Counted from the stretch's first letter, positions 36,928 through 46,394 are shown. The stretch is DNA of 47,389 bases from Vreelandella olivaria (GCF_023507745.1 NZ_JALPZO010000119.1:1-47389); one strand, 5' to 3'. Translations and numbers: made by a program. Notes: a model not told the origin generated them from the sequence alone.

Positions 36928-38712
36928 TCAGCTATTATCCCGACGTTGCGGCTCGAATGCCACCTCTTCAATCTCCCACTCCTCTTCTGGTATACGGCGG
37001 TCCCGCTTGACTGCCTGTACAGGACGCTCACCCTGGCCTTCAAACTCTACCGTTGGAACCTGACTCGGCTCGGTAGCGCCAGATTTTTCGCTATTCAAGG
37101 TAGGTGGATGGTAATCAATATAGTAGGCACCCTGGCCATCCTCTGGCGCGGCTTCAATCGGCTCTTCGTTTTCATCAGCCTTCGCTGGGGCTTCCTCATC
37201 GGTTGCAATGGCATCCGCCTTATTCGGGGCTGATGGCTCCTCCTCGGACATTGGCTTACTGCCCAGTTCCCTCTCACCTACTGCTACGTGTTCCGGCTCT
37301 TGCTCGTCAGAGGGATTATTCTGCGCCTCTTCGGTTGTAGCATGGTCAGGAGCAATGGGAGGCGTTTCATCCAACACGGGTTCTGTACGGGGCGGAGTAA
37401 CCTCACGAGCGGAGGGGGCTGAGGCTGAGGCTGGTGCAGCGCCAGAAGGTGGTGGATAGGTCGCGGGGACGGTTTCCCACTGACGCTCGCGCCGTTTACG
37501 GGACCATACCAATGCACCTAACAAAAGTGCCAGCGCTACACTGGCAAGGGGCCACCGATAAGCTGACATACGCTCGGATATACCACGGGCATTACCGGGT
37601 ACGTCAGCCGCCCCAGTTGCCGAAGCAGCCGCAGCAAGGGTTTGTGCCGCCTCCACCGCCCGCTGGGCTGCTTGCTGTGAAACGTTTAGCGCTTCAGTCA
37701 AGGAGGCCACCTCCTGACGCAACTCAGCAAGTTCAGCCCGCAGTTGCTCACGCTCATCCAGCACCTGTTGCAGCATGGCCTGACTCTCTCGTAACTGCCC
37801 GACCACGTCATTTAAGGTAAGACCAGCCAGTTCGCTGTCCGGAGCCATTTCGGGCTGCTCTGCTTCTCCCGCTCTGCTGTCGCTGCTTACCTGCTCGCTA
37901 TGACTTGAGTCAGCCAGGAACAATGGGGCCTCAACATGGGGAAATACCGGGTCAACAGCGGTTGATCCACTACTACCAGACGCTGGCTGACGCATGGCCT
38001 GTAGCATTTGCGCAGCCTCACTGGGGGCACGCGCCAATACGGCCTGACTATCAGGCACTGTCAGCGTCTGCCCAGCGCGCATACTATCAATGTTGCCCGC
38101 AGGGAAGGCATCAGGGTTGGCTTCAACCAGCGCTACCATCATCTGCTGCACGCTTGCGCTTGAAGGCTTTACCCGCTGGGCCACACCCCACAATGTATCG
38201 CCACTTGCCACATCAGCCACATTACCGGCCTGGGCAGGCCCAGCTTCTGGTGTATCCTGGCGAGCGGGGGTCGGCGTGCTGCCAGCCGATGTGTCGGCTA
38301 CGGGGGCATTAGCAACGAGCCGCTCCGGCGGATCAAACAATAACGTAAAGGCCTGGGAGTACTCCCCTTGAGGGGAAGATATGGTCAACAGTACATCAAG
38401 CCACGGTTCCGTAATGGCCCGGGAAGAACCCAGTAGCAGATGACGCCCACCCGAGCGCTCTTGCAACTGCGCGCTGATATTTGCAACCAACGATGTCCAC
38501 TCTAAACCCAGGGCTGCAAAGGCAGCCTCATCAGCCACCTCAATATGCAGGTCCTCCAGCTCGTAGTGGTCTGTATCCAGCAAAGGCACCGTTGCGCTGA
38601 GCGGCGCATCCAGCGGGGAGTTAACCGTGGCCGGCCCCAACCCAATGGCCAGAACCAAAGGGCTAACCGCACTAAGCGATAGCCATGATAACCAAACGAG
38701 CTTATTTTTCAT
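36928..38712 (-). CDS. fimV: FimV/HubP-like LysM-containing inner-membrane protein
   Basis: A 594-residue polar-organiser type protein. A signal peptide covers about residues 1-22. The FimV N-terminal domain (GLGPATVNSPLDAPLSA) is followed by a LysM peptidoglycan-binding motif at about 168-220 (VASGDTLWGVAQRV). A coiled-coil at about 300-365 leads to one membrane helix at about 393-408. The cytoplasmic part is acidic and low in complexity. The conserved C-terminal TPR-like FimV domain of longer homologues (P. aeruginosa FimV is over 900 aa) is not seen, so this is a short form. It lies between asd and truA, as in Pseudomonas. Confidence 0.88.
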   Translation of the reverse strand: MKNKLVWLSWLSLSAVSPLVLAIGLGPATVNSPLDAPLSATVPLLDTDHYELEDLHIEVADEAAFAALGLEWTSLVANISAQLQERSGGRHLLLGSSRAITEPWLDVLLTISSPQGEYSQAFTLLFDPPERLVANAPVADTSAGSTPTPARQDTPEAGPAQAGNVADVASGDTLWGVAQRVKPSSASVQQMMVALVEANPDAFPAGNIDSMRAGQTLTVPDSQAVLARAPSEAAQMLQAMRQPASGSSGSTAVDPVFPHVEAPLFLADSSHSEQVSSDSRAGEAEQPEMAPDSELAGLTLNDVVGQLRESQAMLQQVLDEREQLRAELAELRQEVASLTEALNVSQQAAQRAVEAAQTLAAAASATGAADVPGNARGISERMSAYRWPLASVALALLLGALVWSRKRRERQWETVPATYPPPSGAAPASASAPSAREVTPPRTEPVLDETPPIAPDHATTEEAQNNPSDEQEPEHVAVGERELGSKPMSEEEPSAPNKADAIATDEEAPAKADENEEPIEAAPEDGQGAYYIDYHPPTLNSEKSGATEPSQVPTVEFEGQGERPVQAVKRDRRIPEEEWEIEEVAFEPQRRDNS

Positions 38713-38862
38713 GAAGGCCCCTACTGCCTTTTGTTCCCTTATGATGTGGTAATACGGCTATGAGGCGCACTCAACATCATGTATTGATTATTTTTATCAT
38801 GCCTAACGTAGTAGCGCATTGCCCTATATCAACGCTCATACCACGCCAGTCAGAAGCACATA

Positions 38863-38896
38863 AAAAGCGGGAGGCTGACCACAGCCTCCCGCTTTT
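38863..38896 (-). terminator. Terminator after asd
   Basis: A 15-bp perfect stem (AAAAGCGGGAGGCTG with CAGCCTCCCGCTTTT) with a 4-nt loop lies 35 nt past the asd stop. It separates the leu-asd genes from fimV. The T run on the minus strand is five bases. Confidence 0.9.
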
Positions 38897-38930
38897 ATTA
38901 GCCTGCCCTACCAGTAACGAACGCTACCAC

Positions 38931-40043
38931 TTATTGTTCGCGTAAAATCTTGAGCATACGTTTGAGGGGTTCCGCAGCTCCCCACAATAACTGGTCACCT
39001 ACACTGAAAGCGGACAGGTACTCCCCCCCCATTTTCAGCTTGCGCAGGCGCCCTACTGGTATTTGCAGAGTGCCGGTGGCAGCTGCAGGCGTCAGGCCAG
39101 CAACCGTGGCATCCTTCTCGTTTGGAATCAGCTTGACCCACTCATTATGCTTGGCAATGCGCTCTTCGATCTCATCCAGCGGCACATCCTGCTTCAGCTT
39201 GATAGTGAATGCCTGGCTATGCGAGCGCATGGCACCGATGCGTACACAAAGGCCATCAATGGGAATCGGGTTATTGTCGAGCCCCAGGATCTTATTGGTC
39301 TCAACGCTGCCCTTCCACTCTTCACGGCTCTGGCCGCTATCCAGCTTGGTATCAATCCACGGTAGCAGGCTACCCGCCAACGGCGCGGCGAAGTTATCGG
39401 TGGGGAAATCACTGCCACGCATGGCCGCCGTTACTTTACGGTCAATATCCAGAATCGCACTGGATGGGTCCGCAAGCTCGCTACTGACACTGTCACGCAA
39501 CTGCCCCATCTGGTTCAGCAACTCACGCATATGCTTGGCACCCGAGCCGGAAGCCGCCTGATAGGTCATGGAGGTCATCCACTCCACCATATCCGCTTCA
39601 AACAGACCACCAAGCCCCATCAGCATCAAACTAACAGTACAGTTACCGCCAACAAAGGTTTTCGCGCCTTTTGCCAGTTGCGCATCAATGACCTTGCGAT
39701 TCACCGGATCAAGCACGATAGTGGCTTCATCTTCCATACGCAACGTACTGGCAGCGTCAATCCAGTAGCCTTGCCAGCCATTTTTGCGCAAGTCAGCGTA
39801 AACCTGCTTGGTATAATCACCGCCCTGACAGGTGATGATAACGTCGAGCGCCTTGAGTTCATTCAGCGCAAACGCATCTTTCAGTGAAGGTACATCCACG
39901 CCGATATCGGGACCAGGCTGGCCAACTTGGGAAGTGGTGAAAAACACCGGCTCGATGCCGTTAAAATCACCATCTTCCTGCATGCGTTGCATCAGCACGG
40001 AGCCGACCATGCCACGCCATCCCACGAAACCGACTTTCAACAT
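38931..40043 (-). CDS. asd: Aspartate-semialdehyde dehydrogenase
   Basis: A 370-residue NADPH-dependent enzyme leading to lysine, threonine, methionine and diaminopimelate. The N-terminal [13 protein letters not shown] nucleotide motif and the active-site Cys in [10 protein letters not shown] identify it. The length fits the gammaproteobacterial Asd (E. coli 367 aa). ATG 40043 has TGGAGG upstream; the longer frame to 40085 has no site. A 12-base G run (minus strand) sits about 60 nt upstream of the start. Confidence 0.95.
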   Translation of the reverse strand: MLKVGFVGWRGMVGSVLMQRMQEDGDFNGIEPVFFTTSQVGQPGPDIGVDVPSLKDAFALNELKALDVIITCQGGDYTKQVYADLRKNGWQGYWIDAASTLRMEDEATIVLDPVNRKVIDAQLAKGAKTFVGGNCTVSLMLMGLGGLFEADMVEWMTSMTYQAASGSGAKHMRELLNQMGQLRDSVSSELADPSSAILDIDRKVTAAMRGSDFPTDNFAAPLAGSLLPWIDTKLDSGQSREEWKGSVETNKILGLDNNPIPIDGLCVRIGAMRSHSQAFTIKLKQDVPLDEIEERIAKHNEWVKLIPNEKDATVAGLTPAAATGTLQIPVGRLRKLKMGGEYLSAFSVGDQLLWGAAEPLKRMLKILREQ

Positions 40044-40103
40044 GTGAAGTCCTCCAGATAAGAATGAGATCAGTATTATACACAAATATTAGACACGACG
40101 TCG

Positions 40104-40115
40104 CCCCCCCCCCCC
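40104..40115. repeat. 12-base C homopolymer (G run on the asd coding strand)
   Basis: Twelve consecutive C on the plus strand lie in the 126-nt gap between leuB and asd. Such runs can slip during replication and can alter promoter spacing or leader folding. An assembly or sequencing length error is also possible. Confidence 0.9.
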
Positions 40116-40169
40116 AAGGGTGGCCGACAGTTGATGCTGTTGCGCATCAGTTAGTTAGCCAATTTTCTA

Positions 40170-41255
40170 CTAAGAGGAAAGCGCTGCAAATGCCGCTAAT
40201 ACCGCGTCACCCATTTCAGTAGTCGAGACGCGATGTACGCCCTCAGAAGCGATGTCAGCGGTGCGTAGTCCATCATCCAACACTCGCCCAACAGCTGCCT
40301 CAACTCGCTCAGCCATTGCGGTTTCGTTCAACGAATAGCGCAGCATCATGGCCACGGAGAGCATCATGGCCAGCGGGTTGGCAATGTTCTGACCGGCGAT
40401 ATCAGGGGCACTTCCGTGACAAGGCTCATACATGCCCTGACCACTTTCATTCAGTGAGGCCGAAGGCAGCATACCAATGGAGCCTGTCAGCATGGCGGCA
40501 GCATCAGAAAGAATATCACCGAACATATTACCGGTAACGACCACATCGAACTGTTTCGGCGCACGCACCAACTGCATAGCCGCGTTATCCACGTACATAT
40601 GGGACAGCTCAACATCCGGGTATTCAGGTGCTAAGCGTTCCATCACTTCACGCCACAGCATTGTGACCTCAAGCACGTTGGCCTTATCTACCGAGCACAA
40701 CTTCTTACTGCGCTTTTGGGCCATTTCAAAGGCCACGCGCCCGATGCGCTCAATCTCACTTTCGGAATAGAGGTAGGTGTTAAAGCCAACCCGCTCGCCG
40801 TTACGCTCTTCAATGCCGCGGGGCTGGCCGAAGTAGATACCGCCGGTCAGCTCACGCACAATCATGATATCCAGTCCGGCCACCAGCTCCGGTTTCAGGC
40901 TGGACGCGCTGGCCAGTTGCGGATAGAGCATCGCCGGGCGCAGGTTGCCAAATAGCCCCAGGTTTTTACGCAGGCCCAACAGCCCTTTCTCAGGGCGCTT
41001 GGAAAGGTCTTCGATTTTGTCCCACTTGGGGCCTCCTACGGCCCCCAGCAGAATCGCACTGGCTGCTTTGGCTTTTTCCAGCGTTTCCGCTGGCAGCGGC
41101 TCACCGTGTACATCATAGGCGGAGCCGCCCACCAATCCCTCTTCAACTGCAATATCCAAACCCGCATCTTGGCAGGCTTTTAACAAACGCGCCGCCTGGG
41201 CCGCAATTTCCGGGCCGATACCATCACCGGGCAGCAGTAAAACCTTATGAGTCAT
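40170..41255 (-). CDS. leuB: 3-isopropylmalate dehydrogenase
   Basis: A 361-residue NAD-dependent oxidative decarboxylase of leucine synthesis. Signature strings are [11 protein letters not shown] at the N-terminus, [19 protein letters not shown] and the metal-site [18 protein letters not shown] (18 residues). I start at the ATG 41255 (MTHKVLLL) because AAGGA lies 6 nt upstream; an in-frame TTG two codons earlier is the alternative. It follows leuD on the same strand with a 30-nt gap. Confidence 0.96.
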   Translation of the reverse strand: MTHKVLLLPGDGIGPEIAAQAARLLKACQDAGLDIAVEEGLVGGSAYDVHGEPLPAETLEKAKAASAILLGAVGGPKWDKIEDLSKRPEKGLLGLRKNLGLFGNLRPAMLYPQLASASSLKPELVAGLDIMIVRELTGGIYFGQPRGIEERNGERVGFNTYLYSESEIERIGRVAFEMAQKRSKKLCSVDKANVLEVTMLWREVMERLAPEYPDVELSHMYVDNAAMQLVRAPKQFDVVVTGNMFGDILSDAAAMLTGSIGMLPSASLNESGQGMYEPCHGSAPDIAGQNIANPLAMMLSVAMMLRYSLNETAMAERVEAAVGRVLDDGLRTADIASEGVHRVSTTEMGDAVLAAFAALSS

Positions 41256-41285
41256 GCTCAATCCTTAGCACTTATAATTGAATAC

Positions 41286-41933
41286 TTACGCAGGCTGGCG
41301 GAACAGCCATGGGCGCTGCTGGCGATGCTTCTCTTCAAAGCTACGGATGGCATCTTCATCCTGCAGGGTAATGCCAATATCATCCAGGCCGTTCAGCAGG
41401 CAGTGTTTACGGAAAGCATCCACCTCGAACTCCAGAATTTCACCGCTCGGGGTAACCACCCGCTGATGTTCCAAATCCACATCCAGTTGATACCCTTCAT
41501 TGGCCTCGACTTCAGCAAACAGCCGGTCAACTTCCTCTTCTGCCAACGTCACCAGCAGAATGCCGTTCTTGAACGCATTGTTATAAAAGATATCGGCAAA
41601 GCTGGGTGCAATGACCACTTTGAAGCCAAAATCCTCCAGTGCCCAGGGGGCATGCTCCCGCGAACTGCCGCAGCCAAAGTTACGGCGGGCCAGCAGCACT
41701 TCAGCACCCTGGTAGCGGGCCTGATTCAACACAAAATCAGGGTTTAATGGTCGCTGAGAACAGTCCTGCCCCGGCTGGCCTTCATCTAAATAACGCAGTT
41801 CATCGAATAAGTTAACACCAAAACCGGTGCGTTTAATCGACTTCAAAAACTGCTTTGGAATAATCAGGTCGGTATCGACGTTAGCACGGTCCAGAGGCGC
41901 CACTACGCCTTCAAAACGTTCAAACTTTTTCAT
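41286..41933 (-). CDS. leuD: 3-isopropylmalate dehydratase small subunit
   Basis: A 215-residue swivel-domain subunit completing the isopropylmalate isomerase with Leu[19 protein letters not shown] and [15 protein letters not shown] are hallmark strings. It starts 3 nt after leuC, so the subunits are translationally coupled. Confidence 0.96.
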   Translation of the reverse strand: MKKFERFEGVVAPLDRANVDTDLIIPKQFLKSIKRTGFGVNLFDELRYLDEGQPGQDCSQRPLNPDFVLNQARYQGAEVLLARRNFGCGSSREHAPWALEDFGFKVVIAPSFADIFYNNAFKNGILLVTLAEEEVDRLFAEVEANEGYQLDVDLEHQRVVTPSGEILEFEVDAFRKHCLLNGLDDIGITLQDEDAIRSFEEKHRQQRPWLFRQPA

Positions 41934-41936
41934 GGC

Positions 41937-43388
41937 TTAGGCCTCCTGGGCATGGCTGGCATCGTTAGCGGGTAAAGTACGCACATCAACAAAATGGCCG
42001 GCAATCGCCGCAGCTGCGGCCATGGCAGGGCTAACCAAATGGGTACGCCCGCCGTAACCCTGGCGACCTTCAAAGTTGCGATTAGAGGTGGAGGCACAAT
42101 GTTCACCAGCCCCCAACTTATCCGCATTCATGGCCAAGCACATAGAGCACCCAGGTTCGCGCCACTCAAAACCTGCCTCAATAAAAATCTTATCCAGGCC
42201 TTCCGCTTCCGCCTGCCGTTTCACCAGGCCGGAGCCGGGTACCACCATGGCAAGTTTAATGCTCTCAGCAACCTTATTACCTTTAGCCACCTTAGCGGCC
42301 TCACGTAAATCTTCAATGCGGGAATTGGTGCAGGAGCCAATGAAGACTTTATCTAGTTTGATATCGGTGATTCTCTGGTTCGCCTGCAACCCCATATACT
42401 CCAATGCACGGGTGTGGCTACGCTGCACGGTTTCATCCTGGGCCGCTTTTGGATCAGGCACCTGGCCTGAAATACCTGCCACCATTTCAGGGCTGGTGCC
42501 CCAGCTAACCTGCGGCTCAATGTCCTCAGCCTGGAGCACAACGACCTTATCGAAGTGAGCACCCGGGTCAGACACCAACTGGCGCCAGTCTGCTACGGCG
42601 GCTTCCCACTGCTCCGCAGTAGGTGCAAAGGGGCGTTCAGCAAGGTAATTAATGGTGGTGTCATCCACCGCAATCAACCCAACCCGGGCACCGGCCTCAA
42701 TCGCCATGTTGCATACCGTCATACGCCCTTCCATAGAGAGCGACTCGATAGCGCTACCGGCGAACTCAATGGCATAGCCCGTACCGCCAGCAGTACCGAT
42801 TTTGCCGATAATCGCCAGCACCACATCCTTCGCGGTAACACCCAGGCCCAACTGACCTTCCACGCGCACCTGCATATTCTTCATTTTCTGGGCCAGCAAA
42901 CACTGGGTTGCCAGTACGTGCTCCACCTCAGAGGTACCAATACCATGGGCCAAGGCCGCAAAAGCACCGTGGGTGGCCGTGTGGGAGTCGCCACACACAA
43001 CGGTCATGCCCGGCAAGGTAGCGCCCTGCTCTGGCCCCACTACGTGCACAATCCCCTGGCGCGGATCGTTGATCTTGAACTCTTCGATACCAAACGCCAG
43101 ACAGTTATCGTCCAGCGTTTGCACCTGAATTAACGACACAGGATCTTTAATACCGCTATTGCCCTCAGCGCGCTCTTTTACTGTAGTAGGCACGTTGTGG
43201 TCAGGCGTTGCCAGATTGGCATCCAGGCGCCATGGCTTGCGGTTAGCCAAACGCAGGCCTTCAAACGCCTGGGGCGAAGTCACTTCGTGGAGCAACTGGC
43301 GGTCGATGTAAATCAGCGCGGTACCATCATCACGCTGTTTCACCAAATGCTGATTCCAGAGTTTGTCGTAAAGGGTTTGATCTGACAT
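41937..43388 (-). CDS. leuC: 3-isopropylmalate dehydratase large subunit
   Basis: A 483-residue 4Fe-4S aconitase-family subunit. The cluster Cys residues are in [13 protein letters not shown] and in GCSMCLAMN (C-x2-C). [14 protein letters not shown] is also typical. It heads the leuC-leuD-leuB run; leuA is not in this window. The promoter should lie in the 171-nt gap shared with the divergent LysR gene. Confidence 0.96.
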   Translation of the reverse strand: MSDQTLYDKLWNQHLVKQRDDGTALIYIDRQLLHEVTSPQAFEGLRLANRKPWRLDANLATPDHNVPTTVKERAEGNSGIKDPVSLIQVQTLDDNCLAFGIEEFKINDPRQGIVHVVGPEQGATLPGMTVVCGDSHTATHGAFAALAHGIGTSEVEHVLATQCLLAQKMKNMQVRVEGQLGLGVTAKDVVLAIIGKIGTAGGTGYAIEFAGSAIESLSMEGRMTVCNMAIEAGARVGLIAVDDTTINYLAERPFAPTAEQWEAAVADWRQLVSDPGAHFDKVVVLQAEDIEPQVSWGTSPEMVAGISGQVPDPKAAQDETVQRSHTRALEYMGLQANQRITDIKLDKVFIGSCTNSRIEDLREAAKVAKGNKVAESIKLAMVVPGSGLVKRQAEAEGLDKIFIEAGFEWREPGCSMCLAMNADKLGAGEHCASTSNRNFEGRQGYGGRTHLVSPAMAAAAAIAGHFVDVRTLPANDASHAQEA

Positions 43389-43512
43389 ATGGCTCTCCTG
43401 GGCAGTGCCCTGCTAGTTCGTTATGGCAGCCTCTGCGTGCTGCTTTTATTACCGGTATAGCGAGTGTTGCCCGACTCGCACATAAAAGCAATTCATGTTA
43501 TTCATACTTTAG

Positions 43513-43527
43513 ATTCCAAATTGGAAT
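43513..43527. promoter_or_regulatory. Perfect dyad before the LysR gene (probable LTTR operator)
   Basis: ATTCCAA-A-TTGGAAT is a 15-bp perfect palindrome with the T-N11-A layout of LysR-type operators. It lies 32 bp before the GTG start of the LysR gene and about 125 bp before leuC. It could serve autoregulation, activation of leuCDB, or both. Confidence 0.6.
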
Positions 43528-43559
43528 AGAGGAACAGTTACACAGAGGAAGCAATCAGC

Positions 43560-44465
43560 GTGGACACTCAAAGCCTTCAGGCATTTCTGGCCGTAGCGGA
43601 AACCCAGAGTTTTTCCAGAGCGGCGGAGCAGTTACATCTTACCCAGCCTGCCGTGAGTAAGCGGATCGCCACGCTGGAAAGCCTGCTAGACACACGACTA
43701 TTTGACCGTATTGGGCGGCGCATTGCGCTTACTGAAGCGGGCAATGTGCTATTACCCAAAGCACAACGCATTCTATTTAACGTAGAAGATAGCCGTCGGG
43801 CACTGGCAAACCTTTCCGGTCAGGTGGGAGGAAAACTGACCCTTGCCACTAGCCACCACATCGGCCTGCACCGGCTACCCCCTCTATTAAAACAGTATAC
43901 CCAGCGCCACCCGGAAGTAGCACTGGACCTCCACTTTATAGATTCCGAGCTAGCCTACCAGGGCGTTCGTGATGGCTCACTTGAAATGGCAATTGTGACA
44001 CTCGCCCCCCACCCGGTTGAGCAACTGAACGTTGTTGAGCTATGGCGCGACCGACTCTGTTTTGTATGCGCTGCCGACCACCCTCTGGCCCAACGCACTC
44101 GCCAGAGCGAAGCTCCACTTAGCCTGGCCACCCTATGTGAGTTCAACTGCGTACTGCCGGGCGCCAAGACTTTCACCCGCACGCTCATCGGGCAGCGCTT
44201 TGAGGAAGCGGGCCTTACGCTGCCCGTCAGTATGTCCACCAACTACCTGGAAACACTCAAAATGATGTGCGGCGTTGGATTAGGCTGGAGCCTGCTGCCG
44301 GAAAAGATGATCGATAGCGAGCTTGTGGAAATCGGCGTTGATACGGCTCCCATTTACCGCCCCCTGGGCTACCTGGTTCACACCAACCGGACCCTCTCCA
44401 ATGCTGCCAAAAAGATGATCGAAGAGTTGGAAAGCACCCGTGTCACTGACCTTCCCCCAGATTAG
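43560..44465 (+). CDS. LysR-type transcriptional regulator divergent from leuC
   Basis: A 301-residue LTTR. The winged helix-turn-helix is at residues 1-62 (SFSRAAEQLHLTQPAVSKRI is exactly the helix-turn-helix), followed by a type 2 periplasmic-binding-like effector domain. The start is GTG with AGAGGAA upstream. A LysR gene beside leuC is also found in Pseudomonas, so control of leucine synthesis is plausible, but no target is proven by sequence. Confidence 0.9.
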   Translation: MDTQSLQAFLAVAETQSFSRAAEQLHLTQPAVSKRIATLESLLDTRLFDRIGRRIALTEAGNVLLPKAQRILFNVEDSRRALANLSGQVGGKLTLATSHHIGLHRLPPLLKQYTQRHPEVALDLHFIDSELAYQGVRDGSLEMAIVTLAPHPVEQLNVVELWRDRLCFVCAADHPLAQRTRQSEAPLSLATLCEFNCVLPGAKTFTRTLIGQRFEEAGLTLPVSMSTNYLETLKMMCGVGLGWSLLPEKMIDSELVEIGVDTAPIYRPLGYLVHTNRTLSNAAKKMIEELESTRVTDLPPD

Positions 44466-44577
44466 CACCACTGGCTCAGGGACTTGGTCCTGGCCACTCG
44501 CACGGCCAATATAAACATTGCCGCCTATTGACAGGCAGAAGACCCATAGGTGTTAGATCGCCAAACTGGTTAGGCAC

Positions 44578-44626
44578 ACTGAGCAACTGCCAATATCGTC
44601 ATGGGGCTTGGCAGCTGACGCTCAGT
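44578..44626. repeat. Interrupted inverted repeat directly after the methyltransferase stop
   Basis: Two 7-bp paired arms (ACTGAGC with GCTCAGT, and CTGCCAA with TTGGCAG) are separated by an uneven internal loop of 2 and 5 nt, around a 14-nt centre. There is no T-tract, so a simple terminator is doubtful. The shape recalls an attC stem with unpaired spacers, but the RYYYAAC and GTTRRRY core boxes are missing at its ends. Confidence 0.6.
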
Positions 44627-45628
44627 TCATACAACGGCAATTGCGTAGCCTCCCAAAGCACGTTTCCCTGCTGTCTCTTTCCCAAGGAGGTGCTGCTCGC
44701 GGAGGGTGAGACCGCATGACTGCAGTAATTCAACCAGACGCTCGCTTGTTGGCGGAGTGCTATCAATACCGAACTTCAGCGGTTCTCCACCCGCCTGGAG
44801 CGACGCCCTCACCAAACGCAGATGCAACGATTGCGATTCGAGCACCTCGGTTGTGAAATAGTCGAAAGCAACAACGCTGCCCCGTGCACAGCCAGCAATC
44901 TTGCGTAGTGTGTCTTCAACGGCTATCCGGTCCAGATAGGGGGTTACACCTTCCCACAAAAAGAGGGTGGGTTTGTCAGCATCAAAACCCGCCTCCACGA
45001 GACAGTTGAACCAGTCTTCTTTTTCGAAGTTTGCAGCAACGAAGGTCACGCCCGCCGAATCCACTTCGGCAACTTTCAAAGCCTTTTGCTTGATCGCGAT
45101 GGTTTCCGGCGTATCCACTTCGAAGGATCGTCCACGCCATTGCCTGGGCAATCGATAGGCGCGGGTATCGAAGCCCGCGCCTAAAATGACGAACTGGGGC
45201 ATGTCAGCCAGGTACTTATCCGCAACCCCATCATAAAACGTCTGGCGAGCGGAGACTTGATTGCTAAACGTCACGTCGCCTTCAAAAGGGTATCGAAAGA
45301 TTGGCGGCACATAGCCGCTCAGGCGATGAGCAAGTTGCAGAGAGCCAAACAGGAGCCACACTGCGAACGGTGAAATACCTGGCAGCACCATAAGCAACCG
45401 GTGCGCGGGCTCGTCGTACCGGACACCAAGCCGGTGTTGAAACCAACGTGCCGATAGCGGCCCCTGGGCTGTTCCCGATACCCCCGTGTTGCGTTTGGCA
45501 TAGAGCTTACCAACCCAGAATACATAGCCAATCACCATCGCCGGAAATAAGAGAATGCAAATGATATAGAAGATGATCGCAGCAAAAGGGCCACACCGTG
45601 AGACAGTCTCTTGCTTGGGTTCAGTCAT
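44627..45628 (-). CDS. SAM-dependent methyltransferase of the leucine carboxyl methyltransferase (LCM) family, membrane-anchored
   Basis: A 333-residue protein. One or two hydrophobic segments lie at about residues 15-40 and another at about 82-100. The methyltransferase core then starts near 145 with the SAM-binding FVILGAGFDTRAYRLP, the acidic [12 protein letters not shown] and LFLWEGVTPYL. This is the PF04072-type family used for carboxyl or O-methylation of small molecules; the substrate is unknown. It starts 10 nt from an attC-like site and is the only intact gene among decayed fragments. It may thus be integron cargo. AAAGAGG lies before the ATG. Confidence 0.82.
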   Translation of the reverse strand: MTEPKQETVSRCGPFAAIIFYIICILLFPAMVIGYVFWVGKLYAKRNTGVSGTAQGPLSARWFQHRLGVRYDEPAHRLLMVLPGISPFAVWLLFGSLQLAHRLSGYVPPIFRYPFEGDVTFSNQVSARQTFYDGVADKYLADMPQFVILGAGFDTRAYRLPRQWRGRSFEVDTPETIAIKQKALKVAEVDSAGVTFVAANFEKEDWFNCLVEAGFDADKPTLFLWEGVTPYLDRIAVEDTLRKIAGCARGSVVAFDYFTTEVLESQSLHLRLVRASLQAGGEPLKFGIDSTPPTSERLVELLQSCGLTLREQHLLGKETAGKRALGGYAIAVV

Positions 45629-45637
45629 GTTTGACCT

Positions 45638-45701
45638 CTTTAACGCTCCGGTTCAGCAGCAGGCTGCGTAACGAACGACCCGCTGCAACTGATGGTTAGA
45701 C
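45638..45701 (-). mobile_element. attC-like integron recombination site
   Basis: On the minus strand the order is GTCTAAC (1L, fits RYYYAAC), 5-nt spacer CATCA, GTTGCAGC (2L), a 21-nt centre, GCTGCTGAAC (2R), 6-nt spacer CGGAGC and GTTAAAG (1R, 6 of 7 to GTTRRRY). Spacers of 5 and 6 nt and paired 2L/2R arms with extrahelical bases are the textbook attC layout; the aadA1 site is very similar. The upstream frame stops at the TAA inside 1L, as in many cassettes. Confidence 0.65.
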
Positions 45702-46006
45702 GCCAACGCGTGAGTTCTCAACACCTATGTTCCATGGGACTCTCTCGCTAGGGCTGCTGCACGAGCGGTGCTGGGTCGCCGCAGCAATGGAACCGACGCG
45801 GTCGAGCATCGTCTCCCTGCATACTGCGGCTTCTTGATCAGGAAATCCGCGAGAGAAGGACACACCAGCGCTCGTTGTTGCTATGGCTGGGAAGCCGAGA
45901 GAGGCAAGCATCAGAGCACTACCAGCGTCCCAAGCGTAGGCATGAGAAAGATGCCGTTGGCTGTGTGCAACTGCTGAAAGCGAAGGCCACGCTGGATTTG
46001 GTTCAT
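45696..46006 (-). pseudogene. Frameshifted and truncated isocitrate lyase/PEP mutase-family gene
   Basis: From ATG 46006 the frame reads MNQIQRGLRFQQLHTANGIFLMP, split here as MNQIQRGLRF and QQLHTANGIFLMP. It then loses phase. In the next frame AWDAGSALMLASLGFPAIA and TTSAGVSFSRGFPD follow, the conserved start of PEP-mutase-like proteins. One missing base between MP and the Asn expected before AWDAG explains the shift. Similarity stops after about 75 codons (MLDRVGSIAAA). The remaining two thirds of the barrel, including the metal-binding region, are gone, and the frame ends in the attC-like site. It is not functional. Confidence 0.8.
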
Positions 46007-46032
46007 GGTGATGATGCTCACGCTTGGTGAAA

Positions 46033-46118
46033 CCCAGCGCCGCCAACACTCGCAGCTTTGTAGTGGAGGCGAAGCCGCAACGAAAAAGCTGTCGCTGTGC
46101 TTGGCCTGATTATAAGCC
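46033..46118 (-). mobile_element. Second, degenerate attC-like site
   Basis: On the minus strand GGCTTATAATC is followed by a hairpin with arms CAGCTTT and AAAGCTG around a centre containing GCGGCTTCGCC, then GGCGGC-GCTGGGT. The last box is 6 of 7 to GTTRRRY, and the first is one base from a TTATAAC-type box. The style recalls Vibrio-like cassette sites. It separates the HAD and PEP-mutase fragments. Confidence 0.45.
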
Positions 46119-46394
46119 AATGTATCGGGGACACATCGTGACACGAGATGTAATCCACTATTCGACGCACGAACCTTTCTTTAACTCCCTCTGTGATTCG
46201 CGCGCTGTCATTTTGAAGCCCCAACTCTTCAACCACCTCAGTGAGAATCCCCGAATCGGTCACATGATGATAGCGGCCCCAGTCAGGCCAATGGTCACAC
46301 CCAATACATCCTTGGCAGCCACTTGAAAGCATTTGGTATCGAAATCGTACGACTCGACCACCGTTCCGTCTATGTCGAACAAGACTAGCTGCAC
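46119..46394 (-). pseudogene. Frameshifted, truncated HAD-superfamily hydrolase gene
   Basis: A GTG at 46394 with GGGGGAGG upstream begins QLVLFDIDGTVVESYDFDTK, the HAD motif I (DxDGT). After VAAKDVLGV the phase changes, and the continuing homologous stretch is DWGRYHHVTDSGILTE then VVEELGLQND, VKERFVRRIVDYI. The visible part is about 85 codons; motifs II-IV and the rest of the hydrolase (about 220 aa in relatives) are missing. The fragment is preceded by GTTATAAGCC, the possible cassette start, and followed by an attC-like hairpin. It is not functional. Confidence 0.75.

Noticed and set aside
44552..44575. Two GTTRRRY-like boxes (GTTAGAT and GTTAGGC) as ends of another attC
   Set aside because: I found no matching RYYYAAC box and arms at the right distance; kept only as a hint that the array may have continued.
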